Assembly (NCBI GenBank): GCA_951812925.1
Contig: OX638372.1
Coordinates: 4,526,001-4,590,000, forward strand
DNA: 64,000 nt
DNA from: Calliopum simillimum
Taxonomy: Eukaryota > Arthropoda > Insecta > Diptera > Lauxaniidae
Direction: 5' to 3'
Part shown: one piece after another, positions 12,901-24,900 of the stretch
Layout of the letters: each line of letters begins with the position of its first letter
Position numbering within the stretch: position 1 is the first letter of the stretch
The notes under the pieces: generated by a model
The model's database searches: none
Seen by the model: the letters and a program-made list of their open reading frames with translations, nothing else
Told to the model about the DNA's origin: nothing
Made by a program: the position numbers and the translations under genes

Positions 12901-15900
12901 AACAAAAAAAAAAAAAAAGCATTGTAGCATCCCAATGTACACAAAAACGGATGAGAATCCGTTTCGAACCCGATACGACTTCATAAAGGGATAAAAAACG
13001 TAATCCGCGGTAACGGATCCATTTCGAACCCGTAACGTACTTCAAAACGAATTCAAAACGGATTTGCTTTTGATAATGTTTATGCTGTGTTTAAATAAAA
13101 AAAAAAACCTTTTGAAGCGCTTATTGGCGACTAAAAAAAAATAAATAAAAAGAAAAAAAAATTATCGATCCGCCAATAATGGTAGTTCCGCAGTGCGGAC
13201 CCGTATAGTTGCAGAAAAAAACCGTTTTGATGCGCTTATTAACAGTTAAAAAAAAAAAGAAAAAAAAGGAAGAAATATAAATCATAAAAATCTACCTGTG
13301 GTAGGATTCGAACTTGGGTAAATCCGTTTCGAATCCGTAAATACTTCAAATATGAACTCAAAACGGATTTGCTTTAATTAATGTTAATGATGATGAAAAA
13401 AACATTTTTGATTTGTTTTTATATCTTTTTATTTTATTGTGTATGATTTTTTGAAAACTTTTCAAACTTTGTTTGAAGAAACGTTTTTGATTCCAAATTT
13501 GAGTATGTAATATTTTTTATCAAAAGAAGGGAAGAGAAATATACAAACTTTAAATCTCAACATCAGATAAGTCTACATCATATCGGTCAATAGCCTAGTT
13601 GTCTAACGTCTAGTGTTTGAAAAGTAATACCCCGGCAGCCTATGTTCGACTCCTGGCCAGGTTAGTAATATCTTTTCACCATTTTTCTTTTTTTTTATAA
13701 GCAGCATTAACATTATTAAAATCGAATCCATTTTGAATTTGTTTTTGATGTACGTTACGTATTCGAAACGGATCCATAAAAGTAGAAAAAATGATTCGTT
13801 TTTTTTAGGAATTTTTCCCGCAAACGGATCAGTGACGGATACTTTTCAAAAATTCCATTTCAAATCTATTCCGTTTGTACGTGAAATTAGGGACATACAC
13901 AATTTTTAGTAATTTTTATTTTAAATTGAGAATCAGGTTTGTTCTCAGCAAAAAGTGAAAGAAAGCGATGTAGTCTGATGATGTCTAAGTGGCTGTAGAT
14001 GAAAAAAATCTCTATTCTCAATTGCCTATACCAGTCATTTGCAGTCACAATCGAGTCGAATTCCAATCATATTTTTTTCTTGCAAATGTTTTAAATGCGC
14101 TCAAGAGAGCATCAGACCAAATAATTGCGAAAACACATTCAATAATAAATATTATCAGCTGCATTTCACACATTCATCAAACATGAAGTATTTTACAAAA
14201 ACCAAAAAAAATTATCGAAAGGCAAACCCTCTCCAATACCGAATTCAGCCCATGATTCTGAAAGATGCATTGCATTGAAGTTTATCGACCTAAGGATTAA
14301 AATAGAAAATTTACACATGCGAATTTGCGCTACGTACCTAACATAAAAATGTACACGAGCAGAAAAATTCAGAATTTCTTGAGAATTTTATAAGGCCTGA
14401 TACGTAGTATGTATATAAAAAAATAATAAGAAATTATCGTGAATATAAAAATAATGTTCATATTCATTTTATGAGGATAAAAACTTTTGTTTTCAGCTAA
14501 AATTTTAAAGTGAGAAACACAATTTTCAAGAGACTTGAAATGAGAGAGAGTTCACGAATTATTTTCAGCTCGATGATCTACGAATTTTTAGGTGGCTATA
14601 GTTTGTAAATTTTCTCTGAGTTATAAATTAACCCTGGTTAGATTTTATTAGACCATTTATTGTCAAAATTTGCATGATTTTTATTCTATATTTCAAGAAA
14701 AGATTATCATTTGGCAAGAAATGCGTACACTTTTTAATTAAAAATTTCAAAAACTCCCCAAGAAATTTTTTCCCCAAAATATAACAAAATTCGCCCATTT
14801 CGATTTGACCATAAAATAAAGGAAAAGTTTTTATACCCTTCCTTGGTCGATAAAACACAAAAAACTTTTAATATTCTTCCTTAGGGTTCGGGTTATCTGC
14901 ATCGGTGCAGCAGCTAAGTTGCAATATCGTACTTTCCATTTAGAGGCGTGTAACTCCTACTAAAGAGCAAACAGTTTTTGATATCTATCTATACCAAAAT
15001 TCATAAAAATCAATCATGTTATCGTGCTATATAGTGCTAACTCTATATCTATACCAAATTTCATAAAAATCGTATGCGAGCGTTTTTTCCATTTAGGGGC
15101 ATGGCACTGCCCACTGAAAATATAATGGTCATTTTATCGTTCCTTAGTGCCAATCCTATCTCCATACCAAATTTCGTTGAAACCGATGCAGCGATTTAGC
15201 TGCGAGAGCGTTTTTTCCATTTAGGGGCGTGGCACCGCCCACTGAAAAACATAATGGTCATATTATCGTTCCTTAGTCCTAACCCTATTTCCATACCAAA
15301 TTTCGTTAAAATGGATGCAGCGGTTTAGCCGTGAGAGCGTTTTTTCCATTTAGGGGCATGGCACTGCCCACTGAAAAACATAATGGTCATATTATCGTTC
15401 CTTAGTCCTAACCCTATCTCCATAACAAATTTTGTTGAAATCGATGCAGCGGTTTAGCCGTGAGATCGTTTTTTCCAATTAGGTGCGTTGCACCTCCCAC
15501 TTTAAATACAAATATAGTCCTATGCACTGCTCCTCCTCACAACCTTTCCAACAAAAAAAAAAATCAAGCAAATCGGTTGAGATTTAGGTATAGAAACAGG
15601 GACCTAACCGATTTCGTTTGCCTATTTATGTATGGATTTGAAGGCTCTTTGGGGTTAGTTACTGTGCACCATGGATGAGTTTTGTAAAGGACAAAGTCCA
15701 ACTGCCTATTCACATAGGATTTCCAAATATTTCTTTTACGCGCTATTTACTAATTGTTCACCATGTAGTTCTCGGTCGTACCCGTCTTCTTATTTTTTGT
15801 GAATTACAGGTTTCTGGAGGGTATGCCCTAACCAATCGTACTTTAGTTTGATAACACTGTTCTAGTTTTTGGGTTTTTTTTGGCATAACAGGAAATAGGT

Positions 15901-18900
15901 CATTCTTAATTAAGAAGTGCTTACCGTTTTGCTGGATTGGTTCATCGCCTCACACAAAAAGTTGAAATGAAATGTGCATTTTTTAAAATGAATCTCTCAC
16001 GGCGTGCCTGAACCCAATTTTACCTCGAAAGTCTGTCACTATGGAACTGCCTACGGAAAAAGTTAGCCTAAAGGGTCCCGAAAACGATTCTTCAAAGCGA
16101 AACATCAGAACATGTGTCGATTTTTTTTTGTTAATTTGCACAATTATCCTTAAAAAATAAAACCAACAAATAACAACTGAAATACCCATTTTGGATGTAT
16201 TTTTTGAATCCGAATCCGAATCCAAAATTGCACTTACTTTTCAGGATTTTGAGATATCCTTGCCTAAAATTGCAAAAAACACAGATTTTTGCTATTTTTG
16301 AAGTTTTGTAACACATTAAAATAAAGATATTAATATAATTCAAATCGGATTTTGAAAGCCGAAACTAGTACTTTTAACTACCATATCAAGATTTATGGCC
16401 AGAAACTATCATAACTTGTTTTACGTAAGTAGACCTCAAAATAGTGATTTTCGCACTTTAGTGCATGATTAACTCAGGATCCTGACGTGATAGAAAAAAA
16501 TCAAGATCACATTCGTAATAAGGAGGTCCGAATCCACCATAAACGGCTATAAAAACTGAGGACGAAATGGATGTAGATAGGGAGATCCTGTACACATTAT
16601 TTTTTCTTGTTGCAAACTAGCCATTATTGTTCAGCGATGTTGATCTTGAGACTAATTTTAGCCCACTTCCTTTCGACAGCTGTTTTGCTTGCAGATCGCC
16701 GGCATATTCAATGGCGCTGCTCCATACCGTGTTTTTCCAACACAGCATTCAGAACTGGAATAAAAAAAGCGGCGATAAAGCACAACCCTGCTTAACACCG
16801 CTGGTGTATGAGAAACGTTTGCTCAGAGTACGGTTTCGTAGAACTCGGCATTAAGCATCGTCGTAACTGTTTTTTATAATATTGATGATCTTAATGGGGA
16901 TACCTCTTAATTCAAGGGCTCTCTATATAAAATAGCGTATTAGAGCATTGAGCACTTTTTCAAAATCTACGAAGGTGAGATATAAGATTGAGTTTTATTC
17001 TACTGGCTGTTCAATTGTCATTCTTATCGTGCTTATATGATCGACACATCACTGTCCAGGCTTAGATTATTCAATAGTTCAGCGTTTCAAATCATAATGA
17101 TTTCAGTGAATACTTCCCCCAATTACAACTTTTCATTTTGTTGCCTTTTTTGGGAATTTTCACTACGACTGCTTCTTCCATTCTTAGGGAATATTCTTCG
17201 TACACCATAAATGGCTGGTGCAGCTTGTCTCCCATGACAAAAGCACTTTATTTGAAGCACTCAGCTGGTATATTGTCGCTATCTAAGGCTTTTTCTTTAA
17301 AACGGGCTGAAATGATGCTCTTTGGGATTGCAACCCACGACATTAATGATATCTTCGCTGTGTTGCTTGGAAATATACCTACTCCTTTGATATGGTGATC
17401 ATTATCGCCAGATAAACCAGAGAATGAAAATTTACCGGCCTTATTATTCAAGGTCAAAGATCGTAGGTATTAATTTTTGCAAATAGCTCGCTAACGGTTA
17501 TCAGAAAAATTTTACTCAATTTGAAAACAAAACATTTATCAAATACCTTAAAGAATACGTTTTATAATTTTTCAAAAATTATCCGACTTAAAAAAAAAAC
17601 ATCGAAAAAAATAAAAAAAAAAAACCATACGCAATGGTGTTTAATTTTCCAGAGAATGCGCGATACACAAAAAAATTCTTGTTCAATGTCGCGGTCAATG
17701 GAAAAATGTACATATTCGCAAGTGGTTTGTTATGTGTTTGTTCCTTACTTTATATCTATTAACAAATTATGTTAGAAATTTTTATATTTATTTTAAAAGA
17801 AATTCTACACAAGTCTTTGACTAAAATGTGTGTGGGCGTTATTGTCAAATGTATAGCCAATTTTCGACAGCACGTTTAAGTATCCATTGTTTATTACTTA
17901 ATGACGTACATATCTACATAGTTATGTACGGAAGACAAACCGATATTTGTATATTCAAGGAAGATGCCTCTATTTGTATCTGTGCGCTCGTGGCATATGT
18001 TTGTAAACAAAAAATAAAGACAAATATTTTTCCGAATAAAAATAGCAAAAATACTTAACCCATGTTAGTTCTTGAAAAGTGTATATTCTAAAAGCATGTA
18101 AATATAAAAGTAATTGAAAATTACCTCTTTTTTCTCTTTAAAGAATATTTCAACGATGCCTTAAAAATTGAATTACAATTTATACAATATGTATTGTGGT
18201 TCACATATAAACATATTTATTTAGTCGTAGTTCAACAAATTTTTAAGAAATCGGTAGAAATTTCTCTTAGCTAGCGAGTATGCGAATAAAACGCACAAAT
18301 AATAAAACAGGTTTACAAAAAACAAAAATGTCATGGAGTTTTGACCAGACTATATGTTTCCTAGGGAGTCCTGAATCTGAATCCGGGGACTGTTTTTTTC
18401 CAGAACGTCTGAGAAAAAAGATTTCAAGGTCATATGGAGGTCAAAATGGGGTTCCTGTGTCGTTTAGTGATTAATTCGCTAAAATTCTGAAACTAATTTT
18501 TTATCATTGAATTCTTAGTCCTTAAAAAGAATATGTGATCAAAAAGGGTATCTCGGACATAGTTTCGGAGATATAGCCATCGGAAGATCCGGATATATTT
18601 TTTATGAAAACTGCTATAAGTTGGGAACCCCTGGATGGATTTGAAAAATATTGGTGTCGTATGAAAGGTATTTTGACAACCTATAACAATTACATCAACA
18701 ACAACAACAAAATACCTTTCATATGACACCAATATTTTTCAAATCCATCCAGGGGCTCCCAACTTATAGCGGTTTTTATAGAAGATATACCCGGATCTTC
18801 CGATGGCTATATCTCCGAAACTAGGTCCGAGAGGCCCTTTTTGATCACATATTCTTTTTAAAAACTAAGAATTCAATGATATAAAATTAGTTTCAGAATT

Positions 18901-21900
18901 TTAGCGAATTTATCACTAACCGACACATGACCATTTTGACCTCCATATGACCTTGAAATCTTTTTTCTCAGACGTTCTGGAAAAAAACGGACTTGGATTC
19001 AGGACGTCAAAGTCCCTAGGAAACACATAGTCTGGTCAAAACGCCATGATTTTTTTTTTTTTTTTTGTAAGCCTGTGTAATCATTCAAAGCGTCAAAAAC
19101 CAACTAAACATCTACCGACATCGGATTAATATCAAATTGCGAACGCACCACAGTAAACGTGTGTTAATGAATTTCAAAAACAGGAGGCGTGTGACCAATG
19201 AAGTTATATCCGGTTGATGATATTTTCTCTTGGTGGCCGTTATCCATTTTAGTGTCATTTTCCAAGTTGCATATGGCATTATAGTATTTTGTAGTATGTT
19301 TTTATAATCATTATGTAGACTTCATTATGCCTTCAACACTTTGAACTGGACCGATTCCTTGCGCAGAGAAGCATCCCCAGACCATGATACTACAACCTCT
19401 ATGCTAGACAGTTCTTATTGTAATATTTGGGCTTAGCCTTTCTTTCCTTGGTATTCTCATAAGCCTGTTACCACTCGATCCGCATAAATTAAACTTGGAC
19501 TCGTCAAAAAAGATGGTAAAAGTCTTGTGAGAAGACCAAGGAGAGAATGGCTAAGCCCGAAATATACAATATGAATTGTCTAGCATAGAGGTTGTAGAAT
19601 CATGGTCTGGGGGGTCTTCTCTGCGCAAAAAATCAGTCCAATTCAAAATCTTGAAGGCATAATGAAGTCTAATGATTATAAAGACATACTACAAAATACT
19701 ATGATGCCATATGCAACTTGGAAAATGACACTAAAATGTATATTCCTGCATAATAACAACACTAAGCACACGTCGAAATCTGTAAAAGATTAGATAAAAT
19801 GGCAAAATATTGATGTTCATCAATGCCCCGCGGAGTCATCAGATCTAAACCCAATCAAATCGTCAAGTCACGAAAATGCATTGGTTATTATACAATCAAA
19901 AATTAAGAAAACAGGGTTTGTTGTTTAATGAATTTAAAAAACGGTAGCAGGACATTCCGCACTCATTTGAAAATAGTTTTATCGCATCCATGTCAAAAAG
20001 ATGCACTGCTGTTATAGAAAACAGGGGTTCTTCCATTAAATATTGATTTTTTTAGTTATTAATTTTTAATTTAGATTAATAGTTGCAAATGTTTTGCACA
20101 GCCAATACCGATGCATTTTTATATTGCACTTAAGTTTTAGTTTTGTATTAGTGATGTATGGACCTTTTATTTTTGTTTTATAAACAACAATATAAATGAC
20201 ATAAAACCTAATACCAAGTATTTTATTCGCATCTGTTTTAGTGGCCGATAATTGGTGATTCAGTTTTAAGTGTTTTTGGTTGCAAATGTTATGCACAGCA
20301 CAGTATATGCAATTAATACTTTCGAAACTCTTAACAATCCGTTTGGTCAAATTTTGAAACGTCCGAATGTCTAATAATATGCCTAATGTTTTCTGTTAAG
20401 AATATGATTTGATCATTTGCAAACCAATTTTTGTTCATAATAATGAACAGCTGATTCAACACAACATGACTTATGATTACTATTTATTAGAAATTAATGA
20501 TAAGTTTGATATGCTTTATTTATCCATAAAATATTGGTAGTTAAAATTTCATTCTGAATTCAAACAATGCTTTTTTTATGACGTCAATTTCTATCTTTCG
20601 TAAATTTCTTAATTGGGTTTATAAAGATGGTTCAAATACTTATACATTATTTTCTTGAAAAACAATTCATTCAAATACCGGATTAACCCTTCCAGGATTA
20701 AAATTCATATATTCACCCAATATAAATATACATATCTATGTATAAACATTTGAAAACTTTCGAAATGCAATTTTTGCAAAAAAAAAAATAAAAATATTCG
20801 CCACATTTCTCGCTTACGTCTGATAGAATTTATAATTGCAGAGAAGAGCCAAACAAATTTTAATACCTATTTTTATGTATTTTTTTCGAAGAAAGCAAAT
20901 AAATAAAACGTCTGATATTGAATGTATCAGTACAGGGTGTTCAGTATTGTTTAGCAGAGCGGCAGTGCGGAAAGGACTTTATAGAACGACGAGGCGTACA
21001 TTTATTTTTACAACGCGTACTTGTGTCTTTTCATCTGTTCCTTTCTGTTAATCTCTATGGTTACTTGTCGAATGGCATGAATTTAATCAGAAAACAAAAA
21101 AAGAAAGAGAAATGCTTTCATTGTAAACTTACCGAGCATTTTCTTGGGGCTAGATGGTGCAGTGCCACCTTCAAAGCCTGAATCATTACTGCATGTACTC
21201 ATGCGTATAATTGCTGAGTTCTCGGTACTGGCATTGCTGCTGCTGCCAGCACCACCTGCTGAAGATGCTGATGCTGTACCTGATGGATTTAATTCGTCGT
21301 CGTACTCCTCGGACGTTGTGGAACATTCTTCACTATCTTCGGTCTCTTCGTTCGAGCCATCTTCATCACTATCACTATCCTCGTCGGATTCGGCGGGGTA
21401 TACGATTTTTTCACGTTTCCATAGAGGACGCGGTGTCGCGACGAGCGGATAACGTGGCGCCTCATCTTTCACGTAACACTTATTCGATGGATCAATTGTT
21501 ATCTTTTTCTTTGGATCGAAGCGTGCCTTTTCGGCTGCCTTCTCCTTTTTTCGGCGTTGCTTCAATTTTTTCTTCATGCTTGCACTGAGATTTTCACAAC
21601 CGTCTACGCTGGAGTAATTGGACGAACTGTCGTTGTCACTATTTTCTGCGGACGACGGTATATAGTCCTGCTCGAGATCGGCGTCTACGTCTTGTAAAAA
21701 CTGTGCCAAATTCGATACTGTGGCGAACTTTGATAAATTGTTGCTGCCGTCGTTGTTGCTGTCGTCGCCGTTGTTGTCGAGTTTTGGCTGAGCAACAGCT
21801 GTTGTTGTTGTTGTGGCTGTGGTCTTTGTTGCCGCTGTCGCTGTGGCGACTACAACTGTCGCTGAGGCTTTTGCTGCAGGGGTGGAGGCTATTGTTGTCG

Positions 21901-24900
21901 TCGTCGTCTTCTTCGCTGCTTCTGTTTTCGTTGTTGTTTTGTTGTTGATGTTCTGCTGTCGGTCGGCGGTCGTTGTTGCCGTTGATGACGCATTTGTGGC
22001 AACTTTTGTTTTATTTGTTGTTGGTGATGCGACTTTTGGTGCGGGGGGAGCAATTGAAAAGAACTGATCGACATTGATTGGTGTTGCTGCCGTTGGCGAA
22101 GTTTTCGCAGTTGGCTTATCGTTTGCGGATGTGGCAACTTTTGGTTTTGTTGCCGGCAACTTGGATTTATCACTTGTTGCTGCTGCTGTTGTCTTTTGGG
22201 GTGAGGGTTGTTGCTCTTTTGCTGTTTCCGCTATTTTGACTTTTTTCAATTCCGGCTGAGATTTAGCAGTAGATGTTGCCAGCAACAAATTGCTAGCAAC
22301 TTTTTCGCCTGTCTCTGTCAACGCAGACGCAGTCGTTGTTTTTGTGGTTGTTGTTGGTGTTTTATTAATGGATGATTTGTCTTCAGTGTTGGCTGCTTTT
22401 GCGATTTTCGCCTCTTCTGTCACTGTTGTCGTTGTTGTTGTTGCGGACTTGTTCGCTTGTTCAGGTGACTTGTTGGCTATTTGCCCAGATATTTTGGTCG
22501 TCGTCGTCGTTGTTATGGACGTTGGCAGCTTTGGCGATGCTGTCTCTGAAGTTATTATTGTTGTTTTTGCTAATGGCGACAACGCCGTTGTCTTTTTAAC
22601 GATGGGGTCTGCTCCAACTTTAGCTACAGTTACTTCCTTAGTTTGAGCTTTGGGCTCAATCTTTAATTGGTCTTTTTTGGGGCATAATAATTTAGTGGGA
22701 CTTGCTTGCTTTATCGTTTGCGTTTTATCAACTGAAGCCTCACTGAGCTTAACTTCCGACATTGTTTGCTCATCCTTCAAAACGGTCTTAACTTCAGTGT
22801 TGGTTTTATCATTTACTTTAATTGAGAGCTCTCCACTTTGGGTTGCAACAACAGTCTTTTGTTCTTCAACGGTTTTTTCTTCCTCCTCTATATCTAAATT
22901 TTCCCATTTATTTCCGACTAGAACTTTTTTTCGATTTTCGATATATACTGTCTCACGTGAGCCGATTTTTGTCCAAAAATCTTCACCACTTTCAGATTTC
23001 TGTATAGCTTTTCTAATGGGTTTTGGTGTAGCCACATTCTCTTGTTTTTCTTCAACATTTAAAGATTGTGTCTTTTCGAAATGCCTCACTGCTGGGGGCA
23101 AAGTAGTGCCGGTCGTTTCTTCTGTTCCTAGCGAATGTGATTTCTTAAGGGTTTTCAGTGATGCTTCATCTTTAGAAATGACAGGCTTATCTTCGGCCTT
23201 AGGAGAGTCTTGAGTTTGCAGTGTAGGTGCCTTCTTTGTCACTTGTGATGGTGGAGTTTTTGGTGACTGGATGTCTTTTTTAGTTTCAACAATAACTTTT
23301 GGTGTCTCTATAGATTGTAAGGCTACTTTTGGCTCCAGTACTTGTGTAGCTAAAGGCATTTTTGAGGTCTCTAAGGATTGTAGTATGTTTCTTGTATCTG
23401 TTGGCTTTTTTGGTGTCTTTGGCGATTCCACGTGCTGGAGTGACTGCTTTGGTTCCATAACTTGTGTATTCAATGGTGTTTTAGGCGTTTCAATGTTTTG
23501 AATAACGTGTTCAGCTTGTACCAACTGGGCCATTGCTTCTATTTTTGGTGTAAATGGTTCTTTCTTGTTCTTATCTTCTTCAAGAATTTCCTTAACGCTT
23601 GCTTGATCGAAGGTGAAAACCTCCGCAGTACTAATGAGGCTTTCTTTTTTTGCTGCCGATTTTGGTGTTTTTACCAAAGTCTTTGCTTTGGGCTGCGCCT
23701 GTACGAAACCTTCAGGTAACGATATATCTTTCGGTTTCATTTGTTTCTTAACGCTTCTCTTCTTGGGAAGCTTAAAAGTTTTATGTATCTCATGATGCTC
23801 TTCGACAGCATCAACATTGCATGAAAATTTCGGTTTCGGCGACAATTGTTTCATTGCAGCCGCGTCTTCTTCAGCAGATTCTTGTATAATGGGTATCATT
23901 GGTGAATTTTCCACATCCACGATTGCAGTTATCTTATGTCTGGTCTTTCTGGAGTTTCGTTTGGACTTTCGTTTGGTCAAAGATCTTCTTTCACTCTCAT
24001 CGGGCAAACTTTCATGACTACTTCGACGTTCCAGGTGTATAAATTGAAAAGTACCCGATTGCGACTTTTGCAGTTGATTCAAAATCTCATGCTCTTGCTC
24101 TTGAATTAATGAAGCGCGTCGCCGTAATTGGCCAGCGTTAAGATCATCATCGATTTTATCCGAAGAGATATCTTCGCAAATTTCATGAAATGTTGGACAT
24201 TGTGGATTACTCAAACGTCGTACGGTATGATGCAGTGGATCAACTTCGATAACCACTTGTTCAATTGTTTCTTCGACGGGGGGAGCAGCACGTTGGTTTG
24301 ATGTTTTTGATGGTACCACTTCCTCCGTGCTTTTCACTTGTATCAAATAGCGATCGCGTATTAAATCACCTGGTGATTTCTTTGCTGGACCAGTTGATAG
24401 GGCGGCTAGATCATCAGCTAGCTTTTCACGCCATGAGAGCTTTACTTCTGTCTTAGGCAAAGGCGTATTTGGTAGATCTTTAAATTTCTTTTCGTCGGGC
24501 TCATTTTCTGTAGCCTTTGAATTACGATCTTTGCTACGTGAACGCACAGTGGAGAGACGTACCACGGCACGATTCCTTTTTATGGTGGAACGTCCACCTG
24601 TACGTTCGTTTTGTTCAGTAGAACTCTCAATGGAGATTTTGGGAGTTTGGTCAGCAGCTAATTTCTTCTCTCCTTGTCTTTTGATGGAAGATGTAGGTGA
24701 TGCGGCTTCATCCGCTGCTTTCTTAGCTGCTTGTATTCGCTTTCTGTCCGTTTCATTTTCCTCCTCCGTATGCTTACGAAAACGTGAGTTTTTGGAAACG
24801 TCAATGTCCGCGGTATTTATCGCAATAGGGCGTGGTGGTATATACTTTGAGCCAAGCGTTGTAGACGTTGTACTGGGAGGTGCAATGTATGTTGAGAATT

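Noticed and set aside
13585..13668. Functional tRNA gene
   Set aside because: A and B boxes fit, but acceptor and T stems do not pair and no anticodon arm is clear.
14930..15530. CRISPR-like regular repeat spacing
   Set aside because: Units are 128-base head-to-tail copies without unique spacers, in a eukaryotic intron.
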